A stretch of DNA of 15,830 nt from Candidatus Omnitrophota bacterium (GTDB lineage: Bacteria; Omnitrophota; Gorgyraeia; B26-G9): positions 1 through 15,830 of the forward strand of contig QNCH01000011.1 in the NCBI GenBank assembly GCA_003645745.1, written 5' to 3'. Below, piece after piece: positions 1 through 6,587 of the stretch; the stretch's first letter is position 1, and every line of letters starts with the position of its first letter. The notes beneath the pieces are model-generated. The model was not told the origin of the DNA. It ran no database searches and saw only the letters and a list, made by a program, of their open reading frames with translations. A program made the position numbers and the translations under genes.

Positions 1-164
1 GTTTGTAAAATTTAGACGTTTCCCTGTGCTGTAGATTGGAACGTTCTGACTTAAGACAAACCCAGGCGCAGCTTGTTGCGTTGATGTTTGGCGATAGAAG
101 AACGTTTCAAGATGCGGCGTGATGGGGACATCATAAAATTGCAAACCAATTACGTTTGAGTATA
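1..164 (+). repeat. Family A palindromic element, copy 1 (cut by window edge)
   Basis: The left terminus lies outside the window. The visible part has the family A order: GTTTG-aaaatttagacg arm, GGAACGTTCT, a GC-rich central palindrome, AACGTTT, then an ATTTTATGA-type arm in reverse and the terminal CGTTTGAGTATA. It ends 18 bases before the pilT-like start codon and supplies a candidate promoter. Confidence 0.9.
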
Positions 165-168
165 TAAA
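139..168 (+). promoter_or_regulatory. Candidate outward promoter in family A copy 1, toward the PilZ-PilT gene
   Basis: TTGCAA (139-144) is followed by TATATA (161-166, spacing 16) or TATAAA (163-168, spacing 18). The -35 box and spacer lie inside the repeat and the -10 straddles its end. The start codon is at 183, preceded by GGAG at 171-174. Prediction from consensus match only. Confidence 0.45.
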
Positions 169-182
169 TAGGAGATAAAATT

Positions 183-1577
183 ATGGGTAGTATGATTGAT
201 ATGTTTTCAAAAATGCGTTCTGAAGCAAGAGTGAAATCACGGATAACGGTGAAATATCAAATTATATTTTCTGATGGAAGGCTAGGTGAGAAAAAAGAAA
301 CGATAGCTAAAAATATAAGTACTACTGGCCTTCAAATGGAACTAGACAATGCGTTGTCCCTGGATACAAAAATAAAACTTAATTTTCGTTTACCAAAGAT
401 AGAAGAAGAAGTTGAGTTAGTATGCAGAGTAGTCAGAATAGAGCAATTAGATGATAGTAAATATGGCATTGGTATGTCAATTGACGAAATTCAGAGTCAT
501 AATAAAGAAGCTATTTTTCGGAGAATAGAGTTAATGGATGTTTTAAAGCTCCTGCAGATTACCGCGCAGAAGAAGGCATCTGATTTGCATCTTACTTTTG
601 ACCGTCCTCCGACGATGCGTTTGCATGGCAGGCTTATTCCTATGGATATGGATGTTCTGGATGCTTTAGAATTAAAGGACATGATTTACAGTATTCTTAC
701 AGATGAGCAGATTGTGTATTTTGAGAAGTTTAAGGAATTAGATTTTGCTTTTTCTCCAACCTCTGATTTAAGATTCAGGGTAAATATCCATATCCAGAGA
801 GGTAACGTAGAAGGAACTTTTCGGGTAATTATGCCTGATTTAAAGACAATAGAAGAGTTGGGGCTGCCAAGTATCGTCAGGGATTTATCTTTGCTGAAAA
901 AAGGTATTGTGGTGATTGCTGGTCCTACTGGGAGTGGTAAAACGACTACTTTAGCAACAATGGTGGATATAATTAATCAAAATAAAGAAGCAGTGATTAT
1001 TTGTCTTGAAGACCCAATTGAATACATCCATAAAAATAAGAATTCTATAATTAAACAAAGAGAAATTGGCACAGATACACATTCTTTTTCAATCGCTTTA
1101 AAAAAATCTCTAAGGCAGGATCCTGATGTAATTGTAGTTGGCGAGCTTTTGGACGCGGAGACTGTCCGTACTGTAATTACTGCGGCAGAAACAGGACATC
1201 TTGTTTTAACTTCATTACATGCTCCTGATACAGTGCAGGCTATTGACAGGCTGGTAAGTATTTTTCCCCCGCAGCAGCGCAGGCAGGCGTGTGTGCAGCT
1301 TGCAAATAGTTTACAGGGAATTGTTACGCAATTACTGGTTCCCAAGCGTGACAGAGAAACAAGGATATTAGCTACAGAGGTAATGGTGATGACTGATGCA
1401 ATCCGTAATCATATTCGTGAAGGACAAACTATTCAAATTCCTTCAGCAATTCAGACAGGGGCAAGGTATAAGATGCATACAATGGCAGAAAGTTTTAAAA
1501 AGCTTTATTCTAACAGAATTATTACTAAACAAACAGGATTTGATTATTGTCCAGAACTGAGCCAAATTATATCTTGA
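183..1577 (+). CDS. PilZ domain-PilT-type ATPase fusion
   Basis: A predicted cytoplasmic hexameric ATPase of the type IV pilus retraction (PilT/GspE) family with an N-terminal c-di-GMP sensor. Residues about 12-115 form a PilZ domain with both binding motifs intact: R16-VKS-R20 (RxxxR) and N44-I-S46-T-T-G49 ([D/N]xSxxG). Residues about 117-440 are the ATPase: Walker A GPTGSGKTT at 247-255, Asp box LEDPIEY at 275-281, Walker B-like LRQDPDVIVVGE at 310-321, and His box TGHLVLTSLHA at 337-347. AIRNHIRE (406-413) matches the PilT C-terminal signature, which favours PilT over PilB. The usual GEMRD is GELLD here, so the arginine is lost. The ATG at 183 has GGAG 8 nt upstream; M4 and M7 are less well placed. 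No other pilus gene is in the window. Coupling of c-di-GMP to pilus dynamics is inferred. Confidence 0.92.
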   Translation: MGSMIDMFSKMRSEARVKSRITVKYQIIFSDGRLGEKKETIAKNISTTGLQMELDNALSLDTKIKLNFRLPKIEEEVELVCRVVRIEQLDDSKYGIGMSIDEIQSHNKEAIFRRIELMDVLKLLQITAQKKASDLHLTFDRPPTMRLHGRLIPMDMDVLDALELKDMIYSILTDEQIVYFEKFKELDFAFSPTSDLRFRVNIHIQRGNVEGTFRVIMPDLKTIEELGLPSIVRDLSLLKKGIVVIAGPTGSGKTTTLATMVDIINQNKEAVIICLEDPIEYIHKNKNSIIKQREIGTDTHSFSIALKKSLRQDPDVIVVGELLDAETVRTVITAAETGHLVLTSLHAPDTVQAIDRLVSIFPPQQRRQACVQLANSLQGIVTQLLVPKRDRETRILATEVMVMTDAIRNHIREGQTIQIPSAIQTGARYKMHTMAESFKKLYSNRIITKQTGFDYCPELSQIIS

Positions 1578-1597
1578 CATAAAATAAATTTTTATGG

Positions 1598-1781
1598 TAT
1601 GCTCAAACGTAATAGGTTTGCAAAATTTAGGCGTTTCTCTGTACTGTAGATTGGAATGTTTTGACTTAAGACAAACCGCAGGCGTAGCTTGCTGTGCCTA
1701 AGGTTTGGCGATAGAAAAACGTTCCAAGATGCGGCGTGAGGGGGATGTCATAAAATTGCAAACCTATTACGTTTGAGTATA
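1598..1781 (+). repeat. Family A palindromic element, copy 2 (complete, about 184 bp)
   Basis: Both termini are present: TATGCTCAAACGTAATAGG on the left and CCTATTACGTTTGAGTATA on the right, inverted over about 23 bp. Inner inverted motifs GGAACGTT and AACGTTCC flank a central GC-rich palindrome, so a transcript could fold into one long hairpin. It starts 21 bases after the PilZ-PilT stop codon. Confidence 0.93.
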
Positions 1782-1783
1782 AC
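1756..1783 (+). promoter_or_regulatory. Candidate outward promoter in family A copy 2
   Basis: TTGCAA (1756-1761), a 16 bp spacer and TATAAC (1778-1783) point toward the 161-residue gene at 1854. The -10 is completed by bases just outside the repeat. Prediction only. Confidence 0.45.
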
Positions 1784-1853
1784 ATTTAAATGTTTGCTTT
1801 GTTAATAAAATTTTGAGGTAAGAAAAATAGAATAATTTAAAGGGGATATATAA

Positions 1854-2339
1854 ATGATTGATAAAGCCTTAGAAGATAAAATAATGCGTTTAAAAGAATT
1901 TGTCAGCTTGTGGGAATCGTTTTATACCTTGTTTAAAGACGCGATAAATAAGAAATCTTTTCAGGAAAAAGAAGAACAAAATTTTTTAGAATTAAAAAGT
2001 AATATTGCCAGAAAATATCAGAGTTTAATGGATTCTTTAGGCATAAAACCTACAGCAGAAGACAGGACATTTGATGTTATTTCTCAGATTATGAGTTTAA
2101 AAAATATGGTTAATTTATCACCTCTACAATTGGAGAAAGTAGAGAATGATTGGCATAATTCGTATATTACATTTAATAAAATATTAGGTACTTTGGACAA
2201 TAAAAAAATAGAGTTAGGTAAGGTCAATGCTTTTAGTGAGTTTTGCAAAAATTTTTTTACAAATTCATTTTTAACGTTGTTTTTTATTATTGCAGCTATT
2301 TCGTTAATATATTATTTTATAAAGGTTTTTTCCTCTTAA
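1854..2339 (+). CDS. Hypothetical tail-anchored protein, 161 aa
   Basis: I do not recognise a family. The protein is mostly charged and predicted helical (residues 1-130, rich in K, E and L; possible short coiled coil at 37-65). It ends in one hydrophobic segment at about 137-157 (FLTLFFIIAAISLIYYFI) followed by a short KVFSS tail, consistent with a C-terminal membrane anchor and a cytoplasmic N-terminal domain. There is no N-terminal signal. The ATG at 1854 has AGGGG 8 nt upstream. It stands alone between two family A elements, so no operon context helps. Confidence 0.75.
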   Translation: MIDKALEDKIMRLKEFVSLWESFYTLFKDAINKKSFQEKEEQNFLELKSNIARKYQSLMDSLGIKPTAEDRTFDVISQIMSLKNMVNLSPLQLEKVENDWHNSYITFNKILGTLDNKKIELGKVNAFSEFCKNFFTNSFLTLFFIIAAISLIYYFIKVFSS

Positions 2340-2370
2340 AGACATACTCAGTGTTAGGAATTTTAGCACC

Positions 2371-2558
2371 TATACTCAAACGTAATAAATTTGCAATTTT
2401 ATGATGTCCTCCTGCTCCTGCACCGCATTTTGAAACGTTTTTCTATTGCCAAACCTCAACACAGCAAGCTGCGCCTGCGGTTTGGCTTAGGTCAGATCGT
2501 TCCAATCTACAGTACATGGAAACGCCTAAATTTTACAAATCTATTACGTCTGAGTATA
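2371..2558 (-). repeat. Family A palindromic element, copy 3 (complete, about 188 bp)
   Basis: Starts TATACTCAAACGTAATAAA and ends CTATTACGTCTGAGTATA. The ATTTTATGATGTCC arm comes first, so it is inverted relative to copies 1 and 2. The centre retains the CTGCGCCTGCGG half-palindrome. Confidence 0.92.
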
Positions 2559-2560
2559 GA
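2532..2560 (+). promoter_or_regulatory. Candidate outward promoter in family A copy 3, toward the HU-like gene
   Basis: TTTACA (2532-2537), a 17 bp spacer and TATAGA (2555-2560). The -35 matches consensus at 5 of 6 positions. This is the opposite end of the element from that used by copies 1 and 2. Prediction only. Confidence 0.45.
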
Positions 2561-2602
2561 ATACCCAGCAATGTCATTCCAGCAATTTTTTAGCGGGAAT
2601 CT
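2561..2602 (+). repeat. Family C short repeat, degenerate copy
   Basis: The stretch TTTTTTAGCGGGAATCT closely matches TCTTTTAGCGGGAATCT at 8043-8059 and the reverse complement of 13201-13217. The CCCG partner of the hairpin is degraded here. Confidence 0.6.
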
Positions 2603-2650
2603 AATTTATGATCACGCCAAATATAATTAGATGGGAGGGGGGAAGGAGTG

Positions 2651-2668
2651 ATGAAAAGGAGGTTTTAA
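2651..2668 (+). CDS. Possible 5-codon leader ORF (MKRRF) upstream of the HU-like gene
   Basis: ATG at 2651 has its own strong GGAAGGAG Shine-Dalgarno (2640-2648). The frame MKRRF stops at 2666-2668. Its AAAAGGAGG codons are also the Shine-Dalgarno of the HU-like gene, so translation of one would cover the binding site of the other. It may be fortuitous; there is no conservation evidence. Confidence 0.25.
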   Translation: MKRRF

Positions 2669-2672
2669 TTCA

Positions 2673-2945
2673 ATGACAAAGAAGGATATTGTCTTAAAAG
2701 TTGCAAATGTTACAGGTATGAGACAACATGATGTTAAGGCAATTGTGCAAGAAACTCTTAATGTGATAGTTGATGGTTTATCTAATGGGCAGACTATAGA
2801 ATTACGTAACTTTGGTATTTTAAAAATTAAGCTAAGGCAACAAAGAATAGGCCGTAACCCAAAAACTGGACAACCAGTACTTGTTCCTGCAAAAAAAATA
2901 GTAAGTTTTAAACCTGGATTATATCTGAGCAATTTAGTAAAATAA
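2673..2945 (+). CDS. HU/IHF-family DNA-binding protein
   Basis: A 90-residue nucleoid-associated protein of normal family length. The N-terminal dimerisation helices (MTKKDIVLKVANVTGM...) are followed by the DNA-binding arm signature GRNPKTGQPVLVPAKK at residues 59-74 and a terminal VSFKPG-L helix. The RNP tip of the arm is the residue set that intercalates and bends DNA in HU and IHF. I cannot tell an HU homodimer from an IHF-type subunit. ATG 2673 has a perfect AAGGAGG (2656-2662) 10 nt upstream. It is a single gene bracketed by family A copies. Because such proteins bind and bend structured DNA, the surrounding palindromes could be targets, but that is speculation. Confidence 0.95.
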   Translation: MTKKDIVLKVANVTGMRQHDVKAIVQETLNVIVDGLSNGQTIELRNFGILKIKLRQQRIGRNPKTGQPVLVPAKKIVSFKPGLYLSNLVK

Positions 2946-2970
2946 TTTTAGCCACAGAAAAATTATTTTT
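2939..2970 (+). terminator. Possible AT-only hairpin terminator after the HU-like gene
   Basis: AAAATAATTTT (2939-2949) and AAAATTATTTT (2959-2969) are perfectly complementary over 11 bp with a 9 nt loop; the 3' arm ends in a T run. The stem overlaps the stop codon and has no GC pairs, so it would be weak. Confidence 0.35.
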
Positions 2971-2979
2971 AGGTTCTTA

Positions 2980-3162
2980 TATACTCAAACGTAATAGGTT
3001 TGCAATTTTATGACACCCCAATGCACCGCATTTTGAAATGTTCATCATTGGCCAAACCTCAACGCAGCGAGTTGCGCCTGCGGTTTGGCTTAGGTCAGAT
3101 CGTTTGAGTATACAGTACAGGGGAAACATCTAAGTTTTATAAATTTATTACGTTTGAGTATA
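2980..3162 (-). repeat. Family A palindromic element, copy 4 (complete, about 183 bp)
   Basis: Starts TATACTCAAACGTAATAGG and ends TTATTACGTTTGAGTATA, inverted orientation. It carries an extra internal CGTTTGAGTATAC at 3100-3112, where other copies read CGTTCCAATCTAC or similar. Confidence 0.93.
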
Positions 3163-3164
3163 TA
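3136..3164 (+). promoter_or_regulatory. Candidate outward promoter in family A copy 4, toward hisS
   Basis: TTTATA (3136-3141), a 17 bp spacer and TATATA (3159-3164), with the hisS start codon at 3195. Prediction only. Confidence 0.4.
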
Positions 3165-3194
3165 TAAAAATTGTTCATTTTTAGAAGAGGTATT

Positions 3195-4469
3195 ATGCAA
3201 ATAAAAGCATTAAAAGGTGTTAATGATATTTTACCTGTAGAAATAGAAATTTGGAATTATTTAGAAAATTACGCGGCTAAGTTATTTTCTTTGTATGGAT
3301 ACCATGAAATTAGAATTCCTATAATAGAGGAAAGTAGTTTATTTATTCGCAGTATTGGCAGCGAGACAGACATTGTGTCTAAAGAGATGTATACATTTAC
3401 GGATAAGGGGCAACGTAAAATTGCGTTAAGGCCTGAAGCAACTGCTTCAATAGTCAGAGCATATCTGGAGCATAATTTGGGGCAGCAGGGATTATGCAAA
3501 CTATTTTATCGCGGCCCAATGTTCAGGGGAGAAAAACCACAGTTAGGCAGGAATAGGCAGTTTTATCAGTTTGGGATAGAGGCGTTAGGAACTGACAATC
3601 CTTATCTTGATGCTGAGATTATTAGTTTAGCGTATTTATTTTTAAAACAGAATAATTTTAAAAATTTTACTATTTCGATTAATTCTGTTGGCTGTACGCA
3701 GGATAAAATAGTGTTTTCTAAAATATTATCATTATATCTTGCGGATAAAAAAGATGCTTTGTGCCAACATTGCCAGAGTCGTTTAGAACATAGTATCTTG
3801 AGAGTTTTTGATTGTAAAAATAAAAATTGCCGTAAAATAATTAATTCAGCGCCAAAAATAATTGATCATCTTTGTGAACAATGTAAAGCGCATTTCTTAA
3901 CCGTAAAAAATGCGCTAAGCTTAATTGATGTGAATTATAATGTTGATCCTTTTCTTGTGCGCGGCCTTGATTATTACACACAAACGGTGTTTGAAATTTG
4001 TCACAGCGGATTGGGCGCGCAAAGCACAATTTGCGCTGGAGGCAGGTATAATAATTTGATTTCTGATTTAGGCGGTCAGCCCGCAGGCGCTATTGGTTTT
4101 GCTTTTGGCATGGAACGATTAATTATTGCTGCGGCAAAGGAGAATATTTTATTTCCTATTGTAGGGCAAACAACAGTTTTTGCTATTGGTTTAGGACAAA
4201 AATCTTTTGATGAAATATTTAAAATAGCGGCAAGTTTACGCGAAAAGCAAATGTTTGTGTGTATAGGTTATGAACAAAAATCTCTTAAAGCGCAAATGCG
4301 TAAAGCAAATAAACTGCAATGTAGTTATGTGTTAATTTTAGGAGAAGATGAGCTTGCAGCTAATTCTATAATCATTAAGGATATGACTACAGGAACACAG
4401 CAGTTAGTAAAATTAGAGCGTATTGCCGTTGAATTAAAAGCAAAAATGGATGCATCTCCGCATCTGTAA
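3195..4469 (+). CDS. hisS: Histidyl-tRNA synthetase
   Basis: A cytoplasmic class II aminoacyl-tRNA synthetase that charges tRNA-His. From ATG 3195 the protein has 424 residues, the usual length. Visible signatures are class II motif 2 (YRGPMFRGEKPQLGRNRQFYQFG, 105-127), the HisRS signature LVRGLDYYT (254-262), AGGRYNNL (281-288) and motif 3 GFAFGMERL (301-309), followed by a C-terminal anticodon-binding domain from about residue 328. The insertion domain holds six cysteines (C190, C193, C207, C212, C227, C230), which look like a metal-binding knuckle, as in some other bacterial HisRS. I chose ATG 3195 over the upstream in-frame TTG 3171 because the protein then begins MQIKALKGVNDILP, typical for the family, and AGAAGAGG lies just upstream. 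It is a monocistronic unit between family A copies 4 and 5. Confidence 0.97.
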   Translation: MQIKALKGVNDILPVEIEIWNYLENYAAKLFSLYGYHEIRIPIIEESSLFIRSIGSETDIVSKEMYTFTDKGQRKIALRPEATASIVRAYLEHNLGQQGLCKLFYRGPMFRGEKPQLGRNRQFYQFGIEALGTDNPYLDAEIISLAYLFLKQNNFKNFTISINSVGCTQDKIVFSKILSLYLADKKDALCQHCQSRLEHSILRVFDCKNKNCRKIINSAPKIIDHLCEQCKAHFLTVKNALSLIDVNYNVDPFLVRGLDYYTQTVFEICHSGLGAQSTICAGGRYNNLISDLGGQPAGAIGFAFGMERLIIAAAKENILFPIVGQTTVFAIGLGQKSFDEIFKIAASLREKQMFVCIGYEQKSLKAQMRKANKLQCSYVLILGEDELAANSIIIKDMTTGTQQLVKLERIAVELKAKMDASPHL

Positions 4470-4494
4470 AAATTTATAATAATTATTTTATGTA

Positions 4495-4597
4495 GGCGTT
4501 GCAAAATATAGGCGTTTCCCTGTACTGTAGAGCAGAAGGTTTCAAGATGCGGCGTGAGGTGGATGTCATAAAATTACAAACCTATTACGTTTGAGTA
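4495..4597 (+). repeat. Family A palindromic element, copy 5 (internally deleted, about 100 bp)
   Basis: The right arm and terminus (CCTATTACGTTTGAGTA) are intact. The left TATACTCAAACG end is reduced to GGCGTTGCAAAA, and the whole central palindrome is missing: CTGTACTGTAGA runs straight into a TTCAAGATGCGGCGTGAGG right arm. Confidence 0.85.
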
Positions 4598-4616
4598 GAA
4601 CTGTCATATTGCAATA

Positions 4617-4624
4617 GGGGGGGG
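4617..4624 (+). repeat. Run of eight G
   Basis: A homopolymer of eight G between family A copy 5 and the promoter at 4647-4675. A similar eight-G run lies at 5379-5386. Confidence 0.6.
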
Positions 4625-4646
4625 ATACACTTGTCTTTTTTTGGGG

Positions 4647-4675
4647 TTGATAAAAGATGATTTTTGTGCTATACT
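4647..4675 (+). promoter_or_regulatory. Sigma70-type promoter for the secreted hypothetical protein
   Basis: TTGATA (4647-4652), an exact 17 bp spacer and TATACT (4670-4675); each hexamer differs from consensus by one base. Transcription would start near 4682. It is not part of a repeat, unlike most promoter candidates in the window. It implies that the upstream in-frame TTG at 4641 is not the translation start. Confidence 0.65.
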
Positions 4676-4692
4676 TTTAAAAAGGGAAGAAA

Positions 4693-4716
4693 ATGTTTAT
4701 ATTCTACAAAAAATAG
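4693..4716 (+). CDS. Possible 7-codon leader ORF (MFIFYKK)
   Basis: ATG 4693 follows AAGGGAAG (4683-4690). The frame reads MFIFYKK and stops at TAG 4714-4716, 11 nt before the ATG of the secreted protein. It lies about 10 nt after the predicted transcription start. It is too short to assess by coding statistics and may be accidental. Confidence 0.25.
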   Translation: MFIFYKK

Positions 4717-4727
4717 GTTTTTTAATT

Positions 4728-5147
4728 ATGTGTTGTCAAAAAATTATAAGACATAATGTTTGGTTTAAATTGCTTGTATTAGTCATTGCTCAAGCTTTAT
4801 TGTTAACGAATGTTAGTCTTTTTTTATCTCCTGGTGTTTGCTATTCTTCCGAACAAGAGTGTCATCAAATAGCATTAGGAATGCAAAATTTTATTCCTTT
4901 TTTATCTCAGAATATAAAGGGTATAAAAAGATTTTGTTTAGAGTCAACTACAGATAATTGGGGTAAGTACAACGAAGTAATTAATCAGCCGTTTTTAGCA
5001 TTTAATTCATTTGATTATTGGGTATATGCAAATAAGCAGAGTTTTGTTTGTAATGAAGTAATGAATAATGTGGTTTTAAGGAATAAAAATGTAAATGCTA
5101 TTGGGCCTCCGGATATTTTAGCAGAGAAAATTGTTTCTGTGCTTTAA
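4728..5147 (+). CDS. Small secreted hypothetical protein, 139 aa
   Basis: I recognise no family. From ATG 4728 the protein starts MCCQKIIRHNVWFK (basic n-region), then a hydrophobic stretch at about 14-33 (LLVLVIAQALLLTNVSLFL) and likely signal peptidase cleavage near residue 40 (GVCYS/SEQ). The mature part is about 100 residues with four W/Y-rich patches and two cysteines (C45, C59). An upstream in-frame TTG at 4641 is open but lies at the promoter -35, so I prefer 4728. The Shine-Dalgarno is weak (TAGG at 4714-4717, about 10 nt upstream). The gene has its own promoter and terminator, so it is probably monocistronic. Confidence 0.65.
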   Translation: MCCQKIIRHNVWFKLLVLVIAQALLLTNVSLFLSPGVCYSSEQECHQIALGMQNFIPFLSQNIKGIKRFCLESTTDNWGKYNEVINQPFLAFNSFDYWVYANKQSFVCNEVMNNVVLRNKNVNAIGPPDILAEKIVSVL

Positions 5148-5180
5148 CCGAATTGTAATTTATGCAGTTCGGTTTTTTTT
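5146..5180 (+). terminator. Rho-independent terminator
   Basis: AACCGAATTG (5146-5155) pairs with CAGTTCGGTT (5165-5174), 10 bp with one G-T wobble and a 9 nt loop, followed by an unbroken T run to 5180. It overlaps the stop codon of the preceding gene. It is the clearest terminator in the window. Confidence 0.85.
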
Positions 5181-5184
5181 ATGG

Positions 5185-5356
5185 TATATTCAAACGCAAT
5201 TGGTTTGTAAAATTTAGGCGTTTCCCTGTGCTGTAAATTGGAACGTTCAACCGCAGGCGCAGTTTGTTGCGCCTAAGGATTTGCGAATGAAGAACGTTTT
5301 AAGATGCGGTGTGAGGTGGATGTCATAAAATTATAAATTTATTACGTTTGAGTGTA
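5185..5356 (+). repeat. Family A palindromic element, copy 6 (about 172 bp)
   Basis: Starts TATATTCAAACGCAATTGG and ends TTATTACGTTTGAGTGTA. GTTCAACCGCAGGCGCAG shows a small deletion on the left side of the central palindrome. It begins 5 bases after the terminator T run. Confidence 0.9.
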
Positions 5357-5378
5357 GATGTGTTTTTCGTTTTTTTTA

Positions 5379-5386
5379 GGGGGGGG
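5379..5386 (+). repeat. Run of eight G at the translation start of the PilZ gene
   Basis: AGGGGGGGG serves as the only Shine-Dalgarno-like sequence for the PilZ protein. Its last G is the first base of the GTG candidate start codon. Length changes would alter start-codon spacing. Confidence 0.6.
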
Positions 5387-5766
5387 TGAAGGAATTGATT
5401 GATCGGCGTATATATGAGAGAACTTGTTTGGAAACTTCTGTACAGATTAAAGAGAAATCTATCGCGAAGACGCAACTGACAAAAAATTCATTTTGTAAAA
5501 ATATAAGCGGTGCTGGGATTGCAATAGTATCCTTTAATTTTTATCCGGTATTTCATAAGGTGCAAATATGCCTATTTCATCTTAGTTATATTTGTGCTCT
5601 AAGAACAATGGGTGAGGTCGTTTGGGTAGAACAATTTCCTTATCAACGTAAGTACAGAATTGGAATTAAATTTCTTGAAGCAGGTAAAAATTTGTCTACA
5701 CAAATAGAGAAAATTGTCAGCCAAAATATGCAGGATGTATCACCTTTAAATTATATATGTTTATAA
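5386..5766 (+). CDS. Single-domain PilZ protein, candidate c-di-GMP receptor
   Basis: A 126-residue (from GTG) cytoplasmic protein consisting of one PilZ domain. Residues R8-IYE-R12 form RxxxR and N39-I-S41-G-A-G44 forms [D/N]xSxxG, so both c-di-GMP contacts are present. GEVVWVEQ (75-82) and YRIGIKF (89-95) are the usual late beta strands of the fold. The start is uncertain: GTG 5386 lies inside the G run, whereas TTG 5395 (giving LIDRRIYER...) is spaced 8 nt from it and is better placed. With TTG the protein would have 123 residues. Together with the PilZ-PilT fusion it indicates active c-di-GMP signalling. Its effector partner cannot be told from the context. Confidence 0.88.
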   Translation: MKELIDRRIYERTCLETSVQIKEKSIAKTQLTKNSFCKNISGAGIAIVSFNFYPVFHKVQICLFHLSYICALRTMGEVVWVEQFPYQRKYRIGIKFLEAGKNLSTQIEKIVSQNMQDVSPLNYICL

Positions 5767-5911
5767 ATTATATACTTAGAGTGGGAATAGAGTATAATGG
5801 AATAGAGTTTGTATTTTTGCGTTTAGATTCGTAGAGGATTTTTTCAAATTAAGATGGAACATGGACGTAAGATATGAATTTTATTTTTAGGCTAGTTATA
5901 GGAGGTTTAAA

Positions 5912-6583
5912 TTGTCTAATATAAAGCTGAAGCTAAACTTAATTTTATATTTGATACTACTGCTTAATTTTTCTGCATATGCACAAAGTTTTAATAGAAA
6001 ATTCGAGGACAATCACTTTAATAAGTCTGAGACAAAAATTAATCAAAAAGACAAAGAGATTATGGTGCCTTATATCAAAACATTTTCAGAGAAAAGTGGT
6101 AATAAAGACTTGCAAATGACAGATAATTATGATAATATCAAAACTGTTCTTTCTGGTCTTAAAAAAGAATATTTGTTGCCAGAGATTATCGTTTTTTTGA
6201 AAAAAAACAAAAAGACTGCTTGTGAGATAGGTATGGTTTGTTTATCGTCTGAATTTAATTATACTGGTAAACAAATTCATCGTGCGTTAATAGAAGCTGG
6301 ATTTTCTTTACAGGATGCTGATAATGCTGTGCCTAAAGCTTTGCGTGATGAAACTCAAGGCTTTGTGAAAAATTTAAATGTTGATAATTCTGTTTTAAGA
6401 GATTTAGATTTATTTTTGACTGATACAAGTAGTTCAAAAGAGTTTAATGCGCCTGTGCAATCTTATGTGCATAGTAATAGTTCAGTTGAATATAGAAATG
6501 ATCTTGACCGTAAACGCGGGTTTACCGGATTAGGTGCTTGGGATGGTTTTCAAGACAGCAGGTATGATTCATTAAAAAGGTAA
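5912..6583 (+). CDS. Secreted hypothetical protein A of a paralogous pair, 223 aa
   Basis: No family recognised. TTG start with a strong AGGAGG (5900-5905) 6 nt upstream. The N-terminus MSNIKLKLNLILYLILLLNFSAYAQS is a classic Sec signal with cleavage after AYA (residue 24). Residues about 75-155 form a domain shared with the next gene: LKK...EI..FLKK...EI..CL...FNYTGKQI..AL...GF....D.A.P.ALR. The remaining tail (156-223) has no match in the partner and ends in a polar GLGAWDGFQDSRYDSLKR. It lies 4 bp from the next gene, so the two are very probably co-transcribed and exported together. A TATAAT-like box lies at 5793-5798, but I see no good -35 for it. Confidence 0.78.
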   Translation: MSNIKLKLNLILYLILLLNFSAYAQSFNRKFEDNHFNKSETKINQKDKEIMVPYIKTFSEKSGNKDLQMTDNYDNIKTVLSGLKKEYLLPEIIVFLKKNKKTACEIGMVCLSSEFNYTGKQIHRALIEAGFSLQDADNAVPKALRDETQGFVKNLNVDNSVLRDLDLFLTDTSSSKEFNAPVQSYVHSNSSVEYRNDLDRKRGFTGLGAWDGFQDSRYDSLKR

Positions 6584-6587
6584 GAAT

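Larger units (their letters stand above)
2340..2672. other. Intergenic region with two repeats
   Basis: Between the tail-anchored protein and the HU-like gene lie family A copy 3 (2371-2558), a family C fragment (2561-2602) and a purine-rich leader carrying two Shine-Dalgarno sequences (2640-2648 and 2656-2662). The open frame at 2391-2630 lies largely inside the repeat and is not supported as a gene. Confidence 0.7.

Noticed and set aside
977..1345. 122-codon minus-strand frame inside the PilZ-PilT gene
   Set aside because: Shadow of a gene with all catalytic motifs on the plus strand; no ribosome-binding site or plausible protein features.
2391..2630. Open reading frame of 79 codons on the plus strand
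   Set aside because: It lies almost wholly inside family A copy 3; the protein is simply a translation of the repeat and has no Shine-Dalgarno.
3171..3194. N-terminal extension of hisS from TTG 3171
   Set aside because: The family starts at MQIKALKGVND, and ATG 3195 has the Shine-Dalgarno.
4641..4727. N-terminal extension of the small secreted protein from TTG 4641
   Set aside because: It overlaps the promoter hexamers at 4647-4675 and would place about 29 residues before the signal peptide.
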